Assembly: GCA_013399875.1 (NCBI GenBank)
Contig: VXAZ01003885.1
Location: forward strand, 330 to 64,329
Length of the DNA: 64,000 bases
Reading direction: 5' to 3'
Source of the DNA: Gymnorhina tibicen
Taxonomy: Eukaryota; Chordata; Aves; Passeriformes; Artamidae
Position 1 is the stretch's first letter; the number at the start of each line of letters is the position of its first letter. The notes beneath the pieces were generated by a model. That model was not told where the DNA came from and ran no database searches. It was given only the letters and a program-made list of their open reading frames with translations. A program made the translations under genes and the position numbers. This document shows positions 36,201-48,200 of this stretch, in pieces.

Positions 36201-39200
36201 GGTTTGATGTGCCAGGCGAGCGCGGTCCAACACTGTTCTGAAACTCAGACGTAATATGGGAGAAGTCCTGCGGGGTGGAGAGGAAAAGGAGGGTTACAGG
36301 AGCATACAGAGCAGGAGAACTGCAGGTGTAATAATAGTGCATAATCCCATTTACAGGCACTGTCCCCAGAACTTGTCAGTGCAGAGCACAGGAGGAGCCC
36401 CAGGGACAGAAGGGGGTCCAAGCCCAGGCCATGGTGTCAATGCAGCAACGTTTTATATCCCTTTTCCCTGCTCTTTTTGTCAGGACCTCCCTCCTTGGGG
36501 GTGGGAATGGCTGTGAAGGGCACACAGCCACAAAAGCTGCTGGGTTTTTTGCAGCCTGGCCACCAAAGCCAGTGCTCCACTTCCAGCGCAGCTCAGCTCC
36601 TGTGCAGTGCTGGGTTACCCATCCTGGTGTTCAGGAACAAGGGATATCCACACAGACAGTGCTGTCCCCATGAGCTGCCACCACTGGCAATTCAGCAAGG
36701 ACATTGAGGGGCTGCTTTAGCTGAAAGCTGATCAGTTTTCCCCATTTTTTTGGGGTGGGTTTGATTAAATTTATATCCATTAAGCAATGTATATAAGCCA
36801 GGTTCATGATCTTTACCTGACAAAGAACGCGATTTTTTCCAAAATTGCCAAATTAGGGCAACGTGGAGTGGTTTTTTTATTTTTATATTTTATTCACAAA
36901 TTATGTGGAATGAAGTTTCACAAAATGCTGCCCTCAGCAACAGCTCCTACCCCAATGACTGATTGTGAGGATCCCCTCTATTGCTATCACCAAATTCCAG
37001 AAGCCACTTTTCGTTGTGCAGAGCTAAAGCCCAAGCCCTGTGCTGGAGAAGTTGTAGGGTGATTTAGGTTGGAGGAGACCTCCAAGATCATCGAGTGCAA
37101 CCATTAACCCAGCACTGCCAAGCCCACCACTAAACCATGTCCCCATGGGCCACAGCCACACATTTTTGAATGCTTCCAGGAATGGTGACTCCACCATTTC
37201 CCAGGGCAGCTGTTCCACTGCCTGATAACCCTTCCAACAAAGAAATTTTTCCTTAATTTTTGGTCTAAACATTCTCTGGCACAACCTGAGGCCATTTCTT
37301 CTTGTGCTGTCCCTTGTTCCCTGGGAGCAGAGCCCGACCCCCCCGGCTGCCCCCTCCTGTCAGGGACTTGTGCAGAGCTACAGGGTCCCCCCTGAGCCTC
37401 CTTTTCTCCAGGCTGAGCCCCTTTCCCAGCTCCCTCAGCCCGTCCTGGTGCTCCATTCCCTTCTCTGGGAAGACCCCCTTGGGGACAACACCAACACCCA
37501 ACAACCCCAAACCCACAAGACCCCCGAGCACGCACCTGCTGGCCGGGAGGCGAGGCGTTCATGGGGGGCTGTACCTGTAGTGTCATGGGGGGGGACAGGA
37601 GGGGCTGCTGGGGGACCTGCTGCATGCTGAGGGGCTGGCCGAGGAGCGAGCTCTGCGGGTGGTGCAAGGACAGCTGCTGGTGGAGCGGGGGGCTGATCTG
37701 GAAGGAGGGCGGGGGGGAGGCACTGATGCTGGGCAGCAGGGGCTTGGAAGGCAGGGTCCGGGACAGCCCGGAGTGGGGGTGGCCACGGTAGCTCTGCAGG
37801 TCTGATGGGGACAGGAAGGAGCCCAGGCCGGGGTAGGGCGAGGAAGCCTGAGGAGGCATCGGGTATATGGGCTGCTTGGGGGGGATCATCTTGGAAGGGG
37901 GGTTGCTCTGGGCGCTTTTTGTCTCCCCCTGGTCGGCAGAGCTCTGAGGGAAAACAGAATGGAAGGTGGTGAGGAAGGGAAAGAGGAAACATCAATGCAT
38001 CCCGAGATACCCATCTGTCCAGAGGAGCTCCCCACAGATCCTGCCCCTCTCCCACCTGCCAGCACGTGAACTCTCAGCCCTGCAGCAGCCGGGTGGCCAC
38101 AGGCTGGGTGCAGCATCTGTATCTGGAAAAGTAAACCCCAGGAACTCAGCCGTGCCTTTGGCAGAGCCTGGAGCATCAGGGGGAATAAACCAGTGCAGAG
38201 GCAAACTGCCCACCAGGTCACTGCTTTGGGGGGGTGGCAAATCCCTCCTGCTTCCAACAGGTTACAAATGGGTCTACAAACCCTCTGCTTTCCCCACCCT
38301 GTGCATTCCTGCAGCCCTGGCGGGTCTATAATGCATGGGACGGTGGTGGCCTCGCTTTGGCAGGAAGAAGAGAAGGAGAAGGGGACGTTTTCTGGGTTGG
38401 ACAACGAGGGTTTTGTCCCGTGATGGGCTCTGTAATGATACTCCTGATCCTTCCTCACCCAGCAGCCAGGACCACACCGTGCTGCTTTGCTCAAAACAAA
38501 GTCTTGCAGAAGAGCAGCTGGAGAAATCGGGAAGAAAACAAAGCCACAGAGCGCATGCCTCCATGACTTCCACGTCTTCCACGACTCCTGCCCCACAGTG
38601 CTGCGAGGCACATTCAAGGCAAGACTCTCAGAGGCTTCCAGAGGAACCAACAAGAGTTTTAAACCCCCAGCAAGTCCTTCCCATCCCCTTTTTCTGTTCT
38701 TGCTGCTGTTCTGTTGAGAAGTTGGCAGCTGCCGGTCTGCACAGGGGCTCTGAGCCTTTCCAGCTCACCACCACCGCCACACGGATCCTGCAGACGATGG
38801 GTGATTTGGGAGATCACATTAATTCCCAAGGCAGCTGAATGTGATGATTAAGCTCTGATGATGTGGTGTGGTACCAAGGAGGAGATTTGAAGGGAGACCA
38901 CTCACTTCCCAAGGGCAGCATTACCCCTGAGCCAGGATGATTTTGAGCTCCACAGGAGCCACCCCAAATTCACAAGCAGTAAATGCCTGTGTCCCCTCTC
39001 TGGACGTGTGGAGGAGGGCAAGCTGTGACCTCCCTTGGGATGGGCTTCCATATCTAGGATACCGGGCCCATCACTGCTCCCCAGTGTGGTCTTGCAGCAC
39101 TGGGAGTCCCTGTACGACCCTGAAATGCCCTGAAATTTCACTGTTAGGCACTGGAATGGGCTCTCTGGGTTTGGCCTGGCTGTGGTGTGTTCAGCACCCA

Positions 39201-42200
39201 CGTGCTCACATCTCATCAACCCACAGTTATGGGCCTTACTCCATAAAACTCCCTGAAATCTCCTTAAAACTCCCTAAAAATCTGCCCTAGGCTGAGCGTG
39301 CACAGGAGAAGCAGCACCTGGGGTCCTGAGCAGGTGGGAGAGCCGGAGTGCATGGAGCAGGGTGGGGCAGGGTGCAGCAGGATGCTGGTACCAGTGAGCC
39401 CAGTACTGGGCGTCACCTTCCCCTGCGCCAGTCCCTGATATCCTCCTGACCCCTTTGCTGCACTCACACCCTGAAAGCGGGCAAGGAACAGCGGGGACAC
39501 GCAGCAGGGACCCCTTCATCCCACACAGGGACACTGATGAAAGATCCCCTGCTGCTGAACCCATCCAAAGTGGGGTCTCACTGCAGGGTGCTAAAGGCAG
39601 ATGACAGCCCCGCTCCTGCCCTAACCGTGCTGAAGAGCCCCTCTTTCAGCCCCTTGGGAAGGTGCTAATGCTGGTATCAGTTCTGATATCACAATTACGC
39701 AGCATTTCTGATAAATTTGCTCCTCCCTGGAGGCTCCTGTGAGTTGTAACATGTCCCTGTGTGGATACAGAAAGGGCTGTTAGAAAAATTTTCCAGCCTC
39801 TTGCAATATTCTGTGTGAATCTTTCCTTTCTCACGCAAGCTATGAAAACAATAAGATGGTTTTTGTATAACTATCTGGACACCTGGTGTTTGTCTGAGTT
39901 TTGTTTATGATACACTGGTGAAATGTTATTGAAATCGGTGTTGTAAGACCTTAGCCAATCACCCTAAGGGGTGGATGGTCACTGACCAATCTCCTTATGT
40001 GATTAGACATATAAGTGGGCAATTAATTAATTAAATACTACACTTTCCTGCTGGATACGCGTGGCTTCATTTCCTCGTCCTTGCTATACAACCACATCCC
40101 TGAGCGTGGCTGTACCTTGGAGACGAGGCTGGCCCGATACGCGGCCAGGGCTTTCAGGTACTCCTTCTTGGCAGCTTCTGTTTTCCTCTTGTATGCCTGA
40201 AAGGACCAAGGAAGGGATAATCATTAATAGAGGGAAAAGGGGGCTGGTGGGCTTGGCTGCACCCCACCTGCTCAGTGGGACCCCCCTTCACTGGGGCCAC
40301 GTGCATGAAAAACTCAGTTCTGCTGCAGAGGAATTTATCCCAAACCAAGAAAATGAAGCCCCTGGCTTGGACCATGCTGGGATTTTTGGAGGCATCTCTG
40401 GTCAGAGCGGTCTGTGTGTTTAGACAGGTATTTAATAAGAGAGACAGTCTGATTTTGTAAGGTGAACACAGTGAAATCCCTTCCCAACAGGAAGAAGAGT
40501 AAAGAGTGATCCAGGCTCTTGGAAGAGCAAGACAAAAGCCAAAATCCTCAAAGGACAGGACTATCTTTAAAGTCCCTTCCAACTCAATCCATTCTATGAT
40601 TCTGTGATGATGACTAGCTCAAAAACAGGTGAGACATTCAGAATTCCTAAACTATCTATTTGTTTTCTTGGCTTTCCCAATATGAATTCTTTAGAGCTCA
40701 AAACTCCAGCTCTTCTCTGCAGCCTGGACAGCTGGGAACTGCTTTCTCATCTTATAAAAGCTAAGATCTTCGCCTCATCTCATGACTTGGTGAGCTGGAG
40801 CTTGCAGGGAAGCAGGAAAGTTTGATTCCCTAAGAAAAAAAAAATAAAACATTTGGAAGAGTGAATTAGGATTTATTCTTCTGTGTCTCCCCATAATGAG
40901 AGATGCCTCTTGATGATGTCAGTGCTGGTCCCCTTCCTGCCTGGATCCTGATCCTCCACATGGAGACGAAGACCTTCAATAAAACAATGGTGTGATCCAG
41001 CCTGTCCCCAGCACTGAGTCCTTGAAGGGTTGCACAGATTAACTGAGTAAGCGAGAAGAGTATTTTAAAATGGAATAAAAGTTTCAGGATAAAGGCAGAA
41101 ACTCCCAGGAAAAATACCCACCAACCCTCTTCTCCACTGGACACTCAAAGCCTTCCTCAAGTGATGCACTGAAAGTTGATTTCAATTAGAACATACTTGC
41201 ATGTATTTAATTCAGCTTTAAAACCTACAACAGCTTTCAGCAACTGAAACGCTGAAGCCTCATGGGCACATCGTCTCTCCAGGATGATTTAGGCTGGACA
41301 TTGGGAAAAATTTCCTCATGGAAAGGGCTGCCCAGCCCTGGAACAGGTTGCCCAGGGAAGTGGTAGAGTCACCATTCCTGGAGGTGTTTAAAAGACCTAT
41401 GGGTGTGGCACTTGGGGACATGGTGGCCTTGGCAGTGCTGCATGAACAGTTGGACAGGATGATCCTAAACAGTTGGACAGGATGATCCTAAACCAAACTT
41501 TTCCAACCAAAACAATTCCACAATTCTCTGATTTAGCTCATTTCCCCTGCAAATTTCCATGGCCATGGCAGCACCCCAGACTCCCTCCCAACACTGACCT
41601 CTGAAGAGAGAGTAACCTTCCAGCAGTTGAACTCAATGTGAGTTTAAAATCAGTACAGATAAATCCTATTAAAAATGGATTGAAAGCCTTATTTTCATTG
41701 CTGAATCACAGCAATGAGTCCTGTAATGAAACGTTTTGGCTCGACACACTGGAGGTCTCAGACGGCAATTGTCTGAAATGGAGCATTTCCCTAAGTTTGT
41801 CTTTGGCTTTATGGTATTCAGGAAATATTATATTTGCTCCATTCAGAACAAAATTACTTCTCAAAATGTCAGCCTGAAGAAGAGTTTGCCTGTGAAAAGT
41901 AACTATTTCTTCAAACTGTATCAGTTCCCTTAATAAAAGCTATTACCTCTCTCTACAATCTCCACATCTTTTATTATAGCATCAAAGACAGTTTGGGTTG
42001 GAAGGGACCTTAAAACTCATCCAGTTCCATCTCCCTTCCATGGGCAGGGACACCTTCCACTGGAGCAGCTTTGTGCCCATCACAGCAACACAGAATTTAC
42101 TGTATCCACCAGCTCTGCTGCTGGATGCTCTTAAACGTGGTACCTGATGCCCTCATAGCAATGAAATAAGAATTCCTGTATCTCCGGCCAGTGTTTAAGA

Positions 42201-45200
42201 GTGGCCACAGCTGGATGCTGATCTATGGAGAACATATTTAATTATTTTTCCTCTATAACAGCAAAATACAAGAGTGGTTTTACCACTCTTTTTTTTCCAG
42301 GATGGCGGGAAAACAAAGTATTCAGAGCTATGCAGAGACAAATTTAATTGTTAGCAAGACTTGCCTGGAGAAAAAACATGCAATTTCTGGACAGTGAGAG
42401 GGCAGGTAAATGAGACTTCCTAAACCTAAATGCAAATAAATGAATAACCAATGAAGTCTGTGCCTATCTTCATCCCCATCACTCGCTTTTCCTGCTTAAC
42501 ACTTTTTTTATGCCACTCTTCATCTGTCCTCGTGGATCTCCCTCCTATTGGGATGTGCTGCTGGGTGGGGTCTGGTGCAGCAGGACTGGGAAGGGGCAGC
42601 CAAGTGGCTCATTCTGCTGAAGGGAGAGGGGATTGCTCCAGGCAGGAGCCTCTGTGCTCCTCGGGCCAGCCCCAGCTCGAGCCTGGCCACGAGCAGGGCT
42701 GCCAAGGGGTGAGCTCGGGGATTGTGCTCTCTGATGTTTCTCTGGTGAACTGGAAGCTCTGGAAGATTCCTGGTGGATTAGCTGGGTTTTAATAATAGAA
42801 TCCCAGAATGGTTTGTGTTGAAGGGACCTTTTTAATCCACCCCTGCCATGGGCAGGGACACCTTCCACCATCCCAGGTTGCCCCAAGCCCTGTCCAACCT
42901 GGTCTTGGGCACTGCCAGGGATCCAGGGGCAGCCCCAGCTTCTCTGGGCAGCCTGTGCCATCGCCCTCATTGTAAAGAACCATCGCTAAGGGTCTCCTGT
43001 TGGGAATTTTGCAGTCCTGCCCTGCACACGTGGGCTTTCCGCACCCGCACAGGGCTCCATGAAGGACACTGAGCTGTCTGTCCCTGGGGAGTCACCATGC
43101 TGACGTGGGATCTGAACAAAACTCCTCACAAATCCTCTGTGTAAAGGCAGTTCTAGCGCAGCGTTTATAACCTTTAAAATTTTAATTTAAACATTGACAA
43201 AACCATGTTACTTTCTAATTAAATCCCATTTTCTCCCAGGGATTTTAATTTTGAAGTAATTTATCAGATTTAAGGATCCTCAAAACATTTTGCATGTTTT
43301 TCTTCCTAACCTGCCATGCCCACTGATTTATTTTCCTTATTCATTAGCGGGAGTATTCATTAGTCATTAAGTGAGTGGGTGGGTTGAGGGGCGGGGGGAG
43401 GAAGCAAAAATGGTTAGTGATTATGAAAACAAAAAATCAGAGCTGTAAGAAGCATATGTTGGGATCGTAATCCTGACACCTCTGTGTCTCAGCAAAGCAG
43501 CCAGTAATTGTACCGTAATGAAATGTTCTTGTTTGATAACCTGTTAATTAGAGAAGACAATTATTGCAAACCCTGCTGACGCCCACGAGCGGGTCCGCAT
43601 CGCACAGGCACTGAGTGACAGCCGGAGCTGTTATCTGTAACCTCTGCATCCCAGCCCTCCTGCTCTGGCAGGAACGCTGCTTCCCAAGCCTGGGAAACGA
43701 TGGGAAGAACTCAAACTCTCCCCCAAAAAATCAAGGGGAGCACTGACCCCAAGTGGGAAGGTCTCTGCTACAATCCCGGGTGGAATTTGGGGCGTTTTGC
43801 TTCAAAAAGGAGGTAGAACAACAGGAGAGGAGAGATGGGAAATGCAGGAAAGGTCTCCAGGAGGAAAGCTGGGAGGGAAGACCAGGAGGAGCCACCACAA
43901 TGCAGCAAAGGAGGCCCGGAGTGATCCTCTGCATGTAGGAAAAGAGGCAAAATAGGCTTAAATTGTACCAAGGGAAATGTTGGGTAAGCACTGGAAGGAC
44001 TTGGGAGCGGTAAGGATAATTAAGCACGGGAAGACATTGCCTGGGGAGATGTGTAATCTCCACCACTGAGGGTTTAAGAACAGATTAGGAACACATCCAT
44101 CAGGAATGGCTTAAGTAGAGATGATTCTGACTTCAGGCAGCAGTATGGTCTGGTTGACCTCTTAAGTCCCTCCTTGCCCTCCTTTCTATGATTCCATGAC
44201 TGGGTTTTTTCTTCTCCCGAGTGTGTAAATTTGGGTTTTATTCTGCTTGTCTGAAGGGTTTTTATTGTAACCATTATACACTTTCCTGCAAGATATTGAG
44301 TCTTGAGATCACCATAATTTATGGCTTATTCACAAGATGACTCAAAGCATGTCCTCCCTACCACATTCACCCTTCTCTCCTCACATCCTTCCCACAGCCA
44401 TTGGAAAGGCAAATAGGAAACATGGACACATTATCCTTATTCCTTCCCAGCTCCTCCTCTCCTCCTTGCACCCCCTTCTTGGGCAAGACTTATTGTGTCC
44501 CTGCCACCATTAGAACCAACTCACCCAAGCTACACTTTCAGAATAAAACCTGTGGTCTGGATGGTAAGTCCTGAGGTCAACATCCCTGAGGATACCTGCA
44601 GGGAAGACCCTGGCTGTGGGAAGTATTTGCACAGTTTCAGGAGAGTTCCTGCTTTATCCTAGTGGAGACACAGCGCTGTGAAGCAATTCCTTCGGAGAAT
44701 GAATGGAGGAGCCTGTAACGAAGCAGGAATTACTGTTGGTCAAAGCATCCTGAGAGATTCCTGCTCTCCGCTCCCTCGACTTCATGGGGTGTAAGTCATC
44801 CCTTGCTCCATGTGAGGGCACGAGTGTGTTCCCAGGACGATCCACTAAAGATTCCAAAGGGAACAGGAGGGTGACAGATCCAAACCCTAACCTCCAATGA
44901 AAACCACACACCATTCACCTTCCAAACCTCTGATCTTGCTCTCCAAGAAGAAAAGGAACACTTGTGGAGCTGTTAAGAGCACATCTGACCTTTCACATCC
45001 TCCCCATCGTTATCCTGCTCTCCACCAGACCTCTCCTGAAGCCTTGTTTGGGATTGGTGCCTTGATCCCTCTCTGAAGCATGGCTTTCCTTGATGCCCAG
45101 AAGATGCTGAAACCTCCTTCCAGGCCAGGGCAATTGCTTGGACCCTTCCAGCCCCTCGCTGCCAGGGCTTTGGGGCTGCAGGAGGAAACTTCATCCCATG

Positions 45201-48200
45201 GTGGCTCTGGCGCTGACAGCTCAGTACAAAGCTGGAATTGGGCGGTTTGTAGCATGGCTGTTCCCATGGGATCTCTCCCCTCTAGTGGCTCTTCCATAAA
45301 ACAACCTTACAGCTGGCCCACGGTGCCTCTGTCCCACCGCAGACACCTGCAGTGCCCTGTCAGCAGCTGATGTATCAGGTTCAACGAGCAGATGGATCAG
45401 ATTAAGTGGGTGATCTATTACTTTCTGCTGAGCAGGCAATTCTTCTGCTGGGTAATTTACCCCTGGAGTGTGACTTTATCCCTGGAGCTGTGCTGTTCTC
45501 CAGGCTGTGCATTTGTGTGCTTGAAAATCCCACTTGCATTTGGCCGCGGAGTCACTCAGCATTACTGAACTGGTCCTGGTGAAGCATGAGCAAGAACTCA
45601 TCTCTGGTACCTTTGTGTCCTCAGGGAGCACCCAGACTCAAAAACTCAACTGAAAATGCTGGTTTTGCCCAGTCTTTGCTCATTTCAGATGGGAAGTCCT
45701 GCCTTAGCCAAGGGTTTACTCAGCAGATTGCTCAGGAGCTCCTCTGCTCTTGATTCCTCTGCTCTTGCTTCCCAGGGTCTGAGGAAACATCAGCCCAGTG
45801 CTTTGACTTTGTGGCTGGATTTGCTGATGAAAAGAAGCTGGTTCCAGAGCAACTGCCACCTTGGCATTGATCTCTGTGCTCTCCATCCTTGCCTGGCTCC
45901 AATCCAACCTCCTCTTCATCAAAATACAGCAGGGAACAGGGAGGTGCTCAGAGAGGGAAGAACAGAAATTGGCAGAGGAGCGTGAATCCCACCAGTGATT
46001 CCTCTGAGGAGTCTCCAGGCTTGTCACCTCCAGGAAATCCCCCTGAGGGAGGACAGCCACCAGGGCTGGTGTCACCTGCTCTTGAGCAGATCTGACCCAT
46101 GGTGGCCCTGAGGAAACAGAGGAGGGGGCTTTGGGTGGCACAGCCTGGGACCGGGCTGCCGGCACTCTGTCTGTGCCAGGGGAAAATTCTCTTAGGAAAT
46201 CAGCAGAGCTTGCTCCAATCTAGGGCTCAAATTCTTCTAATTTCTGTCAAACGAGGCAGCCCTTTGAAACCTTGCTGGGGAACGCTGCTTGAGACCTGCT
46301 AATGGAAAAAACTCCCACCGAGGCACGGGATTCTGGAACTGGGACCCGGAGCTGCAGGCAGATTCCTCTGACAGGTACCCCATTGGATGCTAATGGCTGA
46401 ATTAGCATTTCTCTCTGCAGCAAAGTCGAAGCTATCTCTACAGGAACAGCTGCTAAACTCTTTGCAAAGTTCAAAGAGGATGTATTAATTTTTTTTTTTT
46501 TTCCCTGAGTCACATTCTTCAGATTCCCGTGTAAGCTCCTTAGGAAGGGCCACGCCAGCTGTTGAAGTATGAAGATTACAACGTCCTGCTAACGCAGTGC
46601 TGGGGATATTCAAGGTATTGTTATTTATTCTTATTCTACAGCCACACTGGAAGGGGTTAAAATGGGGAAGAAAACGGTGCTTTGCCGAACAGGTGTCCTT
46701 GAGCAGTACCCAAGGACATGGAGATTGCTAATCCTGTATTCCACAGCATGATCAAATCACCAGGCAACAGATATAAATAAAAAAAGGCAGGAAATAAGGA
46801 AATTTAGATACAAGTGTGTCAGAGGGAAAATGAAGATTCATTGTGAAGAGGCTGAGAAGAGAAGAAGAAGAAGGAACAAAATGACAAAGCCACAAATGAT
46901 AAACCAGTAAGAACAAAAGAAAGGGGGGAGAAAAAAGCCTCTCTGTGAAATGCATGTCTGTGACAGCAGCAGCCAAATCAAAGATGCTGCTAGATTATAT
47001 GGTTTCTTGCATAATAGGCATTCTGGTTCCCTCTCTGTGTTTGTCTTTCAGCTGGTGTACAGGGAAAAAAAACCATATCTGAAATGGGACGTGAGCAACC
47101 TTTATTTTCCTTGTTTCATCAGGAGGAGAAAGCAAATTTGCTTTGTGGGAGCAGCAGCACCTGCTCAATGGCAAATAAATAGCTACAGCTTTGATATTAC
47201 AGTGCATGTAATCATTAGCAGCACAAATGGCAGAGGATTAACCCCCTGTGTGCTGGCCAGGGCTACCTGGCAAAGGGGTGGCATGTCACTGCTGCCAGCA
47301 GAAATGCTCCAGGAGGTGTCTGTGGAGAGGGGCTGGGGCTTTGCAGGGGGCACAGGACCACCCTTCCCAGCCCGAGGCACTGGCTGGCACGGCTACAAGC
47401 CACCAGCACTGGGCTTCCCTCAGCCCTGTGGCACTGGCACGGGGGCCACCCCGCCTCTGTGCCTCCCCAGTGTGCAGGATGGAGCTGGGAGGGATGGATG
47501 GACACGGGGCAGGCACAGCAGGAACGTGTGTCGGGGGCTGCTCACATGTGGGGGGAATCACGGAATGCCCTGGGTTTGTGGACCAGCTTCCCTTGGACCC
47601 CCTCCCTGGCTGCTCCCTGCCTGCTGCTCTCCCACAAGGTGGGAACAAAGCACACCCGGGGCTGGCCCCACCCTGGGCCCACTGGAAGGCACAGAATAAG
47701 GTTTGCAAACCTCATCTGAAGCAGAAACTCCAGTGATGTAAAGAACTGCTTAGTAACTCTGTGGTGGGGCTGGGGTCTGCACCTCTGGAAATCCAAGTGC
47801 GGGGCCAGCTCCAGAGCAGATCCTAGAGCCCCAAATCCACCCTTTCTTAAGCCAGGAAGAGGGGAAGTGTTCTTTAACTACAACTTTGGTCATAACTGAG
47901 CCAAAACATCCAGATTTGGCTCCTGCTTGCCTGCTGTGCCATCTCTGCGTTGGCTTTTCCCCAGGTTGTCCTCTGCACTGCTTTTTGCAGTGAGGACATG
48001 AAGCCACTGTTGTCAGCCAAGCTAAGAGCAGTGTCCCTGATGAAACACTTCCCTTCCCTTTTCCAGCTTTTCCACCCCTTCCCAGAGCACAATCCTGCTT
48101 GCTGATGGGCTGACCCACGTGGCAGGCTGGGCTCCCAGGTCGCATCAGGGTTTTGGCCAGTGATGCCTGGCTGTGCTGCTCCGTCACCACCCCCTCTCCA

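Noticed and set aside
37104..37889. 261-codon frame extending TOX2 exon sequence downstream
   Set aside because: The first part is the real Pro-rich exon. After the GTGCGT donor it reads into an antisense CR1 copy, so the extension is not coding.
46950..47699. 249-codon open frame on the + strand in a TOX2 intron
   Set aside because: It starts in AT-rich and ends in GC-rich DNA with other frames also open in the GC-rich half. No domain or periodic conservation cue was seen, so it is probably chance.
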